DNA from: Benincasa hispida
Lineage: Eukaryota > Streptophyta > Magnoliopsida > Cucurbitales > Cucurbitaceae
Direction of reading: 5' to 3'
Assembly: GCF_009727055.1 (NCBI RefSeq)
Contig: NC_052349.1
Coordinates: forward strand, 46,630,276-46,694,275
DNA length: 64,000 nt
Shown here: positions 44,001 to 55,449 of the stretch, in pieces
Layout of the letters: every line of letters starts with the position of its first letter
Position numbering within the stretch: the stretch's first letter is position 1
Notes under the pieces: model-generated
Database searches by the model: none
The model's input: only the letters and a program-made list of their open reading frames with translations
Told to the model about the DNA's origin: nothing
Position numbers and translations under genes: made by a program

Positions 44001-47000
44001 GATAGGGTGTAAATAAGAATTCGGCAAGTGTGGAGAGTGTTATGAGCTTTGGGGAGAAGAATCAAACATAGAGGCTAGGAATAAAATAATTGTAGCAAGT
44101 TATGATAATTTTGAAAGTGTGATCTGATTGATGATTAGATACAATTTTGACTACACTCCAGAACTGTCGTACAACGAAGTACTTCTGTAGCGACTGGAGC
44201 TAAGATGTGAAGTGATTGAGTCAGTATGTTAGGATTTTAGTCATGCTATAGCTCAGTGATTGGCTCCCTTTACACGAAAGAGTTCTCACCAAAACACTCA
44301 GCTCTGTATATACATATAGAGAGCTTCGCTTTCTGTGTCCAGCCTGGTCCGCTATGGCACTCCAAGTCTTGCCGCATGCCTAATGCGAGTGTTTGTCTCT
44401 CACTAATGTCAACGTGACACACATGTATTAGACGTAGGAGAGGAGCTTAGTTGAGTAAGTTAATAGGATGCGGGAGAGGAGACCCTCTTGGCTTCGTGTG
44501 GTAACAATCACCAATCCTACCATCGTGTGTCGTCCATTTTCACGCGATTGTTAGTTTGTAAGTCAGCAGTACGAAACACCCATAGTAGGATTAGCACTAA
44601 TCAAATCAGCATCTCTCTCCGCCATGTGTTCGATAGACTCTCGGCAAACAGACTTTTGGAATATCCTTTTCCTTTTATCTGGATATTGGCAATTGACTAT
44701 TCAACTGAGGTGGTAATAATTTGAAGGCAGCCAGGAAACCATATAGTTAACATCGTGCATAATTAGATCCAACCTAGATTCTCGATTAAAAATACATCCT
44801 ACTCCATGAGATCAGAAGTTCAAACTGTCACATCATGTGCATTGTTCCGTACTATGAAAAAAAATTAAAATCACGGTAAAATCATCTCTGACCGAACTCT
44901 AGAAATTTGATATAGCGGCATTTACTTGATAGCTCATCAGCGTGGGTATGATAGGTTCATTTCTAGTCTTTCAACTCAGGAGCATAATGATTTCGTATTT
45001 TCTATTATCTGTAGGTCTGAAAACTAGAGAGGGTTCACACATTCGATGACACCTTACTAAGCCATATTTATAATGCTCGCAGATGTCTTTCCATCGAACT
45101 CACCATCTATAAAGCTCAACGGATAGGATCCACACGCTAATTGAATCATGTCATATTGTAAAGTGAATTTGCGAGGTGAGGGTTAACAACTGGGTGAGAA
45201 TAAGAATTGTAAAGTACATTCAGCCTGGTGTGAATAGTATCTCAAAGACTAAAGCCTAGTCTTCGATTCTTCGAATTGCGAGGATACGATGAAGCAGAAT
45301 GTACCTTCTTGCCGGGTGCGGAGCAGAGATTATTCTAATGAACAATGGCATGAAGATCATCGCAAGACAAAAACCAAACACAACAAAAAATATATAATTA
45401 ATTCGTAGATGGAGAGTATTACTCTCAAGTTTCTCGATATAATCATACATCACTTCAATATCTCTATATATTATAATTTTGATATATGAGCACTTTAACA
45501 CCATTGATTTATGGCAATTTAAACGCAGTAGTATCTAAATAATTTTTCTTACTGAAAAGGATAATTGATTATCCGTCACGTTGATCAGATGATGTGGAGG
45601 ATGCGCTCCATTCTAGATCCTTGTTTTCAGTTCTGAGAACGATAAGTCGGATGACGACTCACATTAATAGTAAAAATCACTCAAACCGTGGGTGAAAATT
45701 AAACATATTGCTCGCAACTGTGCGAGCAGCGTGAGAAAAAATACAATCCAATGTGATGCCGTGTGCCAGTTGTCTTAACTTGAGAGAATGTCACATCTCA
45801 GTGTGGTGCAGTGGCCCCTGCCGAAATGGGTGAAAAAGCTTCGAGGAGAGCGACAAATATAGTGAGTTGAACGTGAGAACTTCCGCAGATTCTGAGTTAA
45901 GCTGCCACTGACCTAAGATCTCAGCGTATACACGATGAGGAGAGAGACGTGAGTACCAATTCGATCACAATTGGCAATATTAGAAAGTGATTGGGATTAT
46001 CGATAGGAGCTCTTAGTGATATGACAATAGATATAGGTGTTATCTTCTTTTCAGGAGAAAGCTAGTGGGTAATATACCTTTGGGTGAGAGAATGAAGCTT
46101 GAAAAAGAGCGATGTATTTCTCGAAATGCTTGAAAAATTGAGCGGTGAGATTGAGAGGGTGATAAGGTTGTCTCGAGCCGAGAAGCTTAGCTAATGAAAT
46201 GGCCTAGTAGTGGAAACTTGGAGGTGTGAGATGTTTTTTTCAACGATAGATGATCAAATGTGTGAGGGAAACTACAATCGTATACCATTTTATAACTGAA
46301 TAGATGATTTGCTATATTCACGCTTATAGAGACGAAAGAGTTTGCTAAATACGCTATGAGGGAGATTATTATTGATCTACAGATATCGATATTTGAATTG
46401 ATGGACACAAAAAAAATGTGGATAGAAATTCCAAAAATGTTCTCAATATTCTGCTAAGTTAATCACATTTTGAACAAAATACTATATTTTTCAGAATAAC
46501 TGGCTATCTCTCGGATGAAATTTAGTTCTCTCTGACTTATAAGACGGACAGTGAAAAACAACTTATAATATATAGTTCCAAATATGTGCATCCAACTCGT
46601 AATAAATTTGCTCGTTATAATACATTGTCTTAAATCTTCAAGATGTTTTAGTGAACAGTCGAATGACCTCTCTGGATCAAAAGACAAAAAGTATTCTTCT
46701 TCCGCGATACTCTCTACGTAGGTGAGCAACTCATCAGATCTTGGTCTACCATAATCTCTAAATTTAGGATTGAGAGTCTGATATATTAGGATCTATACGA
46801 AAGTGTGATCGGCTCTCTACTAAATCTCTCAAGGTATTCGGTATTGCTATAGACATTAGTTTCTCTGTTAACGTCTATGTGAGTCTTGTCTTGGTTGGAA
46901 ACAATGACTAAGAGATATTTTACCTCAGTGTACTGATTGAATTTTGGGAACAAAAAGATCGTGCACACGAATCGCACACATAACCCTTAGAAGCTACGAT

Positions 47001-48471
47001 ATCAATACTCTAGAGATCATAATACGCCTTCTAGTGGATACACAGATACCAAGTTCAACAGGCGTGAAGTGTGTCCTCTCGTATACTCATTTAAAATCAT
47101 CTATTTCATACAATAAGTGAGAGTGTGTGTTTCTCATGAGTTTTTCTAAGCACAAGAGCTGGTTTATTCTGAAGGTTTATTGAAGCGATCATGTTTACCA
47201 TATATTTGGTCGATCACACAAGTGCGTGTGATTTCCTCTCTTAGCGAAGACTATTAGAATTCAAGAAAAGGTATACACTTTATTATCACTAAGAAGGTAG
47301 AGGGTGATATATTTTGAGCTCTAAATTTAGGATAATTAATCTCTATAATGTGTTTATTTAGTCACTACGGAACGAATGCAGGATAATCGACGAGTTGAAG
47401 CGAAGTTATCTGAACTTTAAGTATATTCTGGAGGCAGGGATGAGAAGTGAAATAGAAAAAGATCGAGAATGTGAATTCGAATCACAACTCTCTACAGACG
47501 TGGTAGAAATATATTACCATACAAGAAGAGTGAGAGTGATCTGTAATTGGGAGAAGATATAAGAAAATTCTCAGTGAGAAACACTCTTGTGATTGAGGGG
47601 ACGAGTGGATTTCAAGTTGCTTTGTATTTCACAAGTTAATGAGAAAAATCATTTTGTCTCTGATAGTGCTTTTGGATAGTTATGACAGGAAACCAGTGTG
47701 ATTCTTTTTGATTCGGTTATCATCGATTAGGGGCGATAGCTGCATATATTTGGGAGATGAGCATTGGAAAGGCTTGCTTGTTATATAATTGTTGTAAAAT
47801 AAGAGTGTGCACCAGTTTGTAAAAAGAATGTTCTTTGCTAGGCAACACTCCACTAAATTGAAATTCATATGTTAAGGGAAAAGCGGTCTGAATATAAAGG
47901 CATGCACTATTTACTAGTATCAGTTAGGTTCTTGGGATGCTAACACACGTTAGTCGAGATTGAGTAAGTCGCGTTTTATAACAGAGTGTTATTAAAACAT
48001 TTATGCGTAAGCAAAGCTTTGATATAAACTATTCCTAATATTATTGTAGTTTATCATCAAAAGAAAACAAAAAGTGTCTGTTTTCGATCCTCAGAGAATA
48101 AAGGTATTTTGTTTTGACCAATGCCACATTCTTCAACAGGTCAACAGCCACCACATAACCAAGAAGTCATCACCTCCGCAGTGACTAGTATTAAATGAAA
48201 TTATCCAAAGACGTTACTACTCAGGACTAAGAACTAGTTCATCTGACCTAAAGTATGTAGATAAAACTGTAAAATTCTGGTCAGTCACATGCCTTCTCAA
48301 GAGTTGAGAATGCCTCGACAGTAGTTGGGAGGGTTTGTTTTATTAGCCTAAACATTACTTGGGTTTAACAGAACAGAAGTCGTCATATACCTGATGACGA
48401 CATAGGAAGGATCCATACGACCTACTAAACAGGTAATCAAAAATGCTGGACCGTGGATCCAGTGAGGTCAA
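41045..48471 (+). other. copia-B 5' UTR/gag region, unreliable sequence
   Basis: A degraded PBS-like TTAGAGCATGCTAG lies at about 41057. A GC-rich part (41640-42500) corresponds to 55760-56000, and 43560-45100 corresponds to 35450-36500 and 56490-57400. Insertions and deletions are so common that no frame survives. None of the short open frames here should be annotated. Confidence 0.6.
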
Positions 48472-50050
48472 AGCCATGGACCACGCAAATGGAAGTCTAT
48501 GTACTGTCAATTCATCCTGGAACCTTGTAGATTCAACAAATGATGTAAACCAATTGGTTATATAAGTGGATCTAGCAGAGAAAAACGAGACCAAGCCGGT
48601 AAAGTACAAGACTTTTAAGGCTCGACTTGTGGCAAGAAGGTTATACCTAGAGAGAGAGGGTGGACTTATAAGAAACTTTCCTCTCCCGTTGCCAATGCTT
48701 AAGCCCGATTAGAATACCTCTTTCCATTGCACCGTTTTATGAACTATGAAATTTGGTAGTGGATGTCAAGATAAACCTTTTTAATGGGCCAATCTTGAGG
48801 AAAGTATCTATTGGCTCAATCAGAGGGGTTTTCATTGCACAAGGTCAAGAAACAAAAGGTTTTGTAAGCTTCAAAAATCACCATTTTGGGTTGAAACAAG
48901 CTTTCTAGAATCTTGGAATACTAAATTTGAATATTGCGCATCAATCTTTATGGCTTTGTATATGAATATGACGAGCCTTGTGTTTCAAAAAGTCTTCAAT
49001 TCTAATAAATAGCGTTATTAGTTTTATATGCTTGACGATATTCTCTCATTGGGTGGTGTCTTATTGCACTCAAAAAAATGGTAGCAATCCAGTTTCCAAA
49101 TGAAAGATTTACAGGAAATGCGCAGTATTGTTTCTCGGGATTAAAAATTATTACCGAATAACCGCAAGAACAGACACTGTCTGTCTCAAGCAACTTATCA
49201 TAGACAAAATGTTGTCTAGGTATAAAGATGCAGAATTCCAAAAGAGGCTGTTCCTTTACAGTATGGAATTCAATTTGTCAAACGGATCAATAGTCCTAAG
49301 ACAACCTCAAGAGACGCTTGAGGTTATGAAGACGCATTCTATGCTTTCCCGCAGTAAGGGAGCCTGATGTATGCAATGTTAGTACTAGACCTGAATATGC
49401 TACTCAGTAGGTGATAGTTTAGTATGTACAGTCAAAATCCTGGGATATGATCATGGAGCTGTCGTTAAGATATCCGTCAGTATCTTAGGAGAACGAGAAC
49501 TTACATGCTTGTGTAGGTACTCAAAGGATTTAGACCCTTACTGGATACACTAGAGCTCTGATTTTCAAACCGCTAAAGATGCAAGAAAATCTACATCGGG
49601 ATCAGTGTTTCATTCATCTGAATGAGGACCAGTAGTTAGAGATGTGTGAAAGCAAAACTGTATTGCGGACATCCACAATGGAGCTGAATACGTAGCTGCT
49701 TGATGAAAGCAGGCAAAAGGAAGTAGTATGGTTGATGTGAAATTCTTGACAGAAATTAGAAAGTCGTTCCAAATATGTATCTACCTATCACCTTATATTT
49801 TTTATAATAGAGTGGTGCAGTTGCAAATTCAAGAGATAACATGTCCAAGAGCACCATGAGCGAGCGACAAGAATATTGGCACAAAATACCTATCTGATCT
49901 GGAGTTTGTACAATCGTGGAGACAGTTGTAATGTAAACCGCAGATATCTTCTGAGCAATAACATTGTTGTGCATTTTACAAAGACCCCCACGGCTCAAAC
50001 TGTATGAAGGTCACCGTAACAAAAGGTTCTAGGTCTACGAAGTTTGGATA
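48472..50050 (+). pseudogene. copia-B RT/RNase H, noisy copy
   Basis: Colinear with 33613-35123 along its length (AAAGCCATGGACCACG, GAGACCAAGCCGGTAAAGTA, GAATATGACGAGCCTTGTG, GATGCAGAATTCCAAAAGAG). Single-base indels occur throughout, along with the same TAG codons near 48650, 48758 and 49638. The indel pattern looks like sequencing error, not evolutionary decay. Confidence 0.85.
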
Positions 50051-50189
50051 ACTCGGACATAGTGGGAGAACTTTGGTATATGCCCAGCTTTATTGTATTC
50101 ATATGTTTATATATACTAGATAATGTTTCTAACTTAATTGTACATTGAGAACTTCACTAGGATTTAAGTGCACAGTGGGTAAGTTGATC

Positions 50190-52160
50190 TGTTGGATTTT
50201 ATGTCCTAAAACTCGTAGTTTGTAAATTAATAAACATGTTCTGTTTTGTTTTTCAATAAAGTTGTTATTGAAATTGTAATCTTGAATCCAATAAACTAAG
50301 GTCCTGAGGCTATTTAATGTAGTTTGAAGTTTATGTAGTGACATAAAGGTGGATCAAGTTCAGATATATAGCCAAAATGGTCTATAGTATATGAATAAGG
50401 TTGGACGCCTTATTCTGGGGACACTATGGATGCAACCCACTTTGTAGTTAGTACAAATGATGTGATTCTAAATCGTTCATATAGAGATATGTGAGTGGGG
50501 GCATCCTATGCAATGAGTTTGCATAAGACTGAACCATGAAATAGTCACTTTTTACATTCTAAATGTCGTTTTATGTATAAAACTTACTATTTCGTTAATT
50601 GATGACCTAGGTAACTTAATCTTAATCTTGAGCTAACTATGAACTCCTGTTCACTCGGAATTATCCTTAGATCTTCATAGGTGAGGGCAGCTCATCATCG
50701 TTGGCCCAATAAGACTCTCATTTTAGGGGTAAGGGTGGATAGCTAGGAACATAAGGTGCAAGACGGAATTCACTCCTACCCGTTATAGGGATAGTAGATA
50801 GGTTGTTCCCTTTAGTACTAAATCCAAGTCTTGAACAAGGGCCCCCACCTTCTCCTTGGCTCGAGAGGGATTCGGTTTATAGGTTAGACCTTAAACCAAT
50901 TGTTCATTAGAGGATCAGTGGAACTTAAGGAACAAGATGTAGTCTTGGGGGTAAAACGGTTTTTATGACCCAGCCAAGATTATGAACAACTTGTGAAGGA
51001 TTAACTTACTAATCATGGTTACATCAAATGGACACAAATATATCTATAGTGAGAGGAATGCAACTACGGGACTGTAGTGGAATAACCCGTTAGTAAACGA
51101 ATGTTGATTAGCTCCGTCCAAAGAGTTTAGCCAGCTAATCTCGGATCGTTGGAGCCCATGATCTATAGGTCCATTAGGTTCCCCTACTAGCACATATGGA
51201 ATAAACTTATAACAGTATGATAAAATGATTCGAATTGTTCGAATTAGGTGAAGAGAGAGAAACCGACAAGTATATGTGATATAGTGGTCGGTTTTTCAGT
51301 TTAGAGATACAGCTTTAATATTTAAATGTGGTTTAAATATCAAGAATATGAATACGTTCATATTCGGAAGCTCAGAAATAATGGAAATGGTCAAAGATGT
51401 AAAAAGTCAAAGAGTTGACTTTTTGACTTTGAAAAGTCAAACTTTGACCGACATTATATTCAATTGTGATTTGAATTTCGAGAAAATGAATGTGGATTCA
51501 TGCTCGGGAGGTCAAAATTAGTCAACACGAAAAAAATCATAAAAAGTCAAAATTTTGACTTTTTGGTCAAAGTTTGACTTTGACCAAATGACTATTTTGC
51601 CCTTTGACTAATGTTAGTGGGAAAATCCAAACTTTTGTTGGATAATTCAACTAACAAATTAGTGGGCTAGGTGTTGGCTTATAGTGGAGACATTAAGTCC
51701 ACTAAGATAGTGGATTATAGGTGTTAGGTTTTTATGGATTTGGTTCATGCAATTGTTGCATGGTTTTTTTTCTAGAAAATGGGCTTTTGAATTTAAATTA
51801 AAGACTTTTGACAATTTGGCAATTTTGGTTTTCAAAATTGGGCTGGAAAACAAACCCAAACCCTACCCAAATTCCATCTTATTTTCTATCTCTTTTCTCT
51901 CTCTCGATTTTCTTCATCCACCAGGTCCCACAACTCGGTTCTAAGTCCAGAGGATAGTAGGTCAACTCTAGTGGTGGTTCGAAAGAGTTCGGTTCGAGAT
52001 TCAGCGAGGAAAAGTAGTTTTTGGGAGCTACACAGGTTGAATCCTATCCTATTAATTTATTGTTTTTCCACTTCAATTTGCATGCTTATTTCCTTTTGTT
52101 TAGAAGAAATTAGAGTGTAATTAGGTCCTAATTCCGCTGCGTATATCTTGTTTTCCATCA
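50190..52160 (+). repeat. copia-B 3' LTR (1,971 bp), clean
   Basis: TG...CA ends. It contains the dyad TATGCAA-N5-TTGCATA (50507-50525) and the GTCAAA/TTTGAC cluster (51390-51608). The terminus is followed by the TSD CCTTC and MULE sequence. Confidence 0.94.
51390..51608 (+). promoter_or_regulatory. W-box-core and hairpin cluster in copia-B LTR
   Basis: Fourteen TTGAC or GTCAA words in 219 bp. 51541-51564 is a perfect 24 bp palindrome (AAAAAGTCAAAA plus its reverse complement). 51401-51424 is a 10 bp inverted repeat with a four-base loop. TTGAC(C/T) is the core bound by WRKY factors. The cluster recurs at 54663-54881 and, noisily, at about 62510-62745. Confidence 0.8.
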
Positions 52161-52165
52161 CCTTC

Positions 52166-52420
52166 AACTGCAGTCACGTGTTCCCAATCTATGTTTGTTG
52201 AGAAAGAAAATGCGACCTATTGACAATTTTCAACAATTCACTATAATTTATGCAGTAGGCAATGATTCAGTTCTTCCTCCTAATGTCAAACGTCCGGCTG
52301 AGAGGCCTAAGAAAAAAAGAATCACGTCTTGTTTAGAAAACAAAGCTACAATCTGTTGTAGTCGGTGTGATAAGAGGGGTCATAATTGTAGGTCTTGTAA
52401 GGATCCCATATGTCATTGAA
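52166..52420 (+). pseudogene. MULE transposase C-terminal zinc knuckle
   Basis: Readable from 52195: IDNFQQFTIIYAVGNDSVLP, PPNVKRPAERPKKKR (basic, probably nuclear-targeting) and CCSRCDKRGHNCRSC, a CCHC zinc knuckle with C-x2-C-x4-H-x4-C spacing, then a stop at 52418. This is the standard end of plant MuDR transposases, directly after the SWIM domain whose remains lie before 38432. Confidence 0.9.
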
Positions 52421-52604
52421 TACACTTATAGGTTTATATTTTTTTGTATTTTTTTCTTTACTTTGCAGTTTGTTTCTTTCTTCAAACAGTTCTTTAATTC
52501 AAACTTACTAGCGTTGATGAAAGGAATTGTTATTTGCATTGATATTGCGCTTTGTTATCTTACTTTTGGATATAATTATACTAAATGTATATATTCATCT
52601 AAGT

Positions 52605-53205
52605 ATCATGATTGCACATGGGATTGAAAGTTAGATATTACTAATTTATGTTGGTAGTTCAATCATTTATATTCTTTAGAATGCCCATAATTGAGCTGAA
52701 CTTTTTAGAATTACAATGTGTTTGTGAAATAAATCCAAAATATTCAAATTGTATACCAAAACAGTAATGATATAACAATGATTGTACATGGAATTGGAAT
52801 TAAATATTACTAATTTATGTTGGTTGTTCAGTCATTTGTATTATTCACAATGAGAAATTGAGCTAAACGTTTTAGAATTACAATGTGTTTGTGAAATCAA
52901 TCCAAAATATTCAAATTGTATACAAAAATAGTAATGATATAACAATTATTGTACATGGAATTGAATGGTAAATATTACTAGTTTATGTTGGTTATTCAGT
53001 CATTTGTATTTTTCATAATGGGAAATTGAGCTAAACATTTTAGAATTATAGTGTGTTTGTGAAATCAATCCAAAATATTTAAATTCTATACCAAAAAAAT
53101 CATGATATAACAAGTCCAAATAACTTGATACATTCATTATTCATTTATATTATTGGGGATTGGAAATTGAGCTGCATGCTTTATAATTATAGTGTGTTTG
53201 TTTTT
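52605..53205 (+). repeat. About 168 bp tandem array downstream of MULE transposase
   Basis: Units start at about 52621, 52790 and 52957, each with ATATTACTARTTTATGTTGG, GAATTAYARTGTGTTTGTGA and ATCCAAAATATT. A shortened, diverged fourth unit follows to about 53205. A noisy re-reading appears at 63750-64000. Confidence 0.9.
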
Positions 53206-53272
53206 ATTAAACTTTATGTGTGCAATGTGAAAAGTTCAATTCACCTAAAATTACAAATAATTTATGTATATG

Positions 53273-53797
53273 TGATAACAAGCAGAAATGCACGTTATTA
53301 CAGTGCTAAGTTCTTAAATAATGTTCGTTTGCATTGATAAAATATGTTAGATTGCGTCCAAAAAGCATTAAGTTCATAACATTGCGGTCGTATGCGTTCA
53401 TCGCATAGAAACAATTAATTTTTGTATTTTTATGCAGAATATGTGATGACACAAGGTGAAAAGCGCGATCACAAGAAATCAAAGAACGAGCACAGCAGTA
53501 CCACATGGCTTTGCGATGATTTGTGTTCGCATACATCTGCTCAAGAAGGATTGCCACATAGAACTGGCGCAACCTAGTGGGCACATTTGGGTGAAAGGCA
53601 TAATTAATTACGATGGGACAGAAAGCTGATGATGGTCGAATCTGAATTAAGTTGACAAGCCGCTAACGATAACAAGTACATTCAGCTTTTTGGTGACAAA
53701 TATTCGGTGCATCAGTCAGAGAATTAATGTCATCCCATCTGTGCAATCATAAGAAAGAAGCCGCCTTTCACCCAAAGCTCTATAAATACCGAAGGCA
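53273..53797 (+). repeat. Start of a gypsy LTR (U3), cut off by an N
   Basis: TGATAACAAGCAGAAATGCA starts at 53273 and stays parallel to the solo LTR at 24626 up to AAAGCTCTATAAATACC (TATA at 53781). At 53798 a single N ends the clean contig. Confidence 0.9.
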
Positions 53798-53798
53798 N
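53798..53798. other. Single-N assembly join
   Basis: Joins a gypsy LTR to the interior of a copia LTR already present at 38799. Read as an artificial junction. Confidence 0.9.
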
Positions 53799-55432
53799 TT
53801 CTAAATGTCGTTTTATGTATAAAACTGACTATTTCGTTAATTGATGACCTAGGTAACTTAATCTTAATCCTGAGCTAACTATGAACTCTTGTTCATTCAG
53901 AATTATCCTTAGATCTACATAGGTGAGGGCAGCTCATCATCGCTGGCCCAATAAGCCTCTCATTTCAGAGGTAAAATCAGGTGGATAGTTGGGAACATAG
54001 GGTCCAAGACAGAATTTACTCCTACCCATTATAGGGATAGTAGATAGGTTGTTCCCTTTAGTACTGAATTTAGGTCTTGAATAAGGGGCCCCACCATCTC
54101 CTTGGCTCGAGAGACATTCGGTTTATAGGTTAGACCTTAAACCAATTGTTCATTAGAGGATCAATGGAACTTAAGGAACAAGATGTAGTCTCGGGTGTAA
54201 AACAATTTTTATGACCCAGCCGAGATTATGAACAACCTGTGAAGGATTAGCTTACTAATCATGGTTATATCAAATGGACACAAATATATCTATAGTGAGG
54301 GGAGTGCAACTACGAGACTATAGTGGAATGACCCGTTAGTTAACAAATATTGATTAGCTCCGTCTAAAGAGTTTAGCCAACTAATCTCAGATCGTTGGAG
54401 CCCATGATCTATAGGTCCATTAGGTTCCCCTACTAGCACATATGGAATAAACTCCCCTACTAGCACATATGGAATAAACTTAGAACAGTATGATAGAATG
54501 ATTCAAATTGTTCGAATTAGGTGAAGAGAGAGAAACCGACAAGTATATGTGATATAGTGGTCGGTTTTTCAGTTTAGAGATACAGCTTTAATATTTAAAT
54601 GTGGTTTAAATATCAAGAATATGAATACGTTCATATTCGGAAGCTCAGAAATAATGGAAATGGTCAAAGATGTAAAAAGTCAAAGAGTTGACTTTTTGAC
54701 TTTGAAAAGTCAAACTTTGACCGACATTATATTCAATTGTGATTTGAATTTCGAGAAAATGAATGTGGATTCATGCTCGGGAGGTCAAAATTAGTCAACA
54801 CGAAAAAAATCATAAAAAGTCAAAATTTTGACTTTTTGGTCAAAGTTTGACTTTGACCAAATGACTATTTTGCCCTTTGACTAATGTTAGTGGGAAAATC
54901 CAAACTTTTGTTGGATAATTCAACTAACAAATTAGTGGGCTAGGTATTGGCTTATAGTGGAGACATTAAGTCCACTAAGATAGTGGATTATAGGTGTTGG
55001 GTTTTTATGGATTTGGTTCATGCAATTGTTGCATGGTTTTTTTCTATAAAATGGGCTTTTGAATTTAAATTAAAGACTTTTGACAATTTGCCAATTTTGG
55101 TTTTCAAAATTGGGCTGGAAAACAAACCCAAACCCTACCCAAATTCCATCTTATTTTCCATCTCTTTTCTCTCTCTCGATTTTCTTCATCCACCAGGTCC
55201 CACAACTCGGTTCTGAGTCCAGAGGATAGTAGGTCAACTTCAATGGTGGTCCGAAACAGTTGGGGTCGAGATTTAGCGAGGAAAAGCGGTTTTCGGGAGC
55301 TACAAAGGTTGTATCCTATCCTATTAATTTACTGTTTTTCCACTTCAATTTACATGCTTATTTTCTTTTGTTTAGAAGCAATTAGAGTGTAATTAGGTCC
55401 TAATTTCACTGCGTATATCTCGTGTTCCATCA
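53799..55432 (+). repeat. copia-B 5' LTR, clean version lacking its first 367 bp
   Basis: Gives the readable version of the LTR part that is noisy at 39580-41044: W-box cluster at 54663-54881, and GGAAAAGCGGTTTTCGGGAG at about 55277. It ends GTTCCATCA before the PBS. Confidence 0.92.
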
Positions 55433-55434
55433 TG

Positions 55435-55449
55435 TGGTATCAGAGCATG
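55435..55449 (+). promoter_or_regulatory. copia-B primer binding site (initiator tRNA-Met)
   Basis: TGGTATCAGAGCATG two bases after the LTR end; its first 12 bases match the initiator tRNA-Met complement. Confidence 0.95.

Larger units (their letters stand above)
38432..52160 (+). mobile_element. copia-B: full Ty1/copia insertion in the MULE tail, middle poorly sequenced
   Basis: Begins TGTTGGATTTTATGTCCTAA, ends TTCCATCA, flanked by CCTTC on both sides (38427-38431, 52161-52165). The 5' LTR, noisy PBS, noisy internal region, RT/RNase H (48472-50050), PPT and 3' LTR (50190-52160) are in proper order. From 39580 to about 50185 the sequence has indels every few bases, so its 13.7 kb length is not reliable. 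Confidence 0.88.
18898..53272 (+). mobile_element. MULE (Mutator-like DNA transposon), split by nested retrotransposons
   Basis: Four transposase blocks in order (20446-21680, 23582-23863, 38004-38431, 52166-52420) form one plus-strand MuDR-type gene. They are separated by three retrotransposon insertions flanked by TSDs. Tandem arrays lie on both sides (90 bp units at 18898-19650, about 168 bp units at 52605-53205). I could not find terminal inverted repeats, so the true ends are uncertain and the outer coordinates given are those of the array region. Non-TIR MULE groups exist in plants. Confidence 0.75.

Noticed and set aside
41277..48609. Numerous 60-90 codon open frames
   Set aside because: They are in indel-rich, probably erroneous sequence and do not match the frames of the clean copia copies.
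53306..53584. 92-codon minus-strand open frame
   Set aside because: Entirely inside a gypsy LTR U3; no similarity to known proteins and no counterpart kept in the related LTR at 24626.
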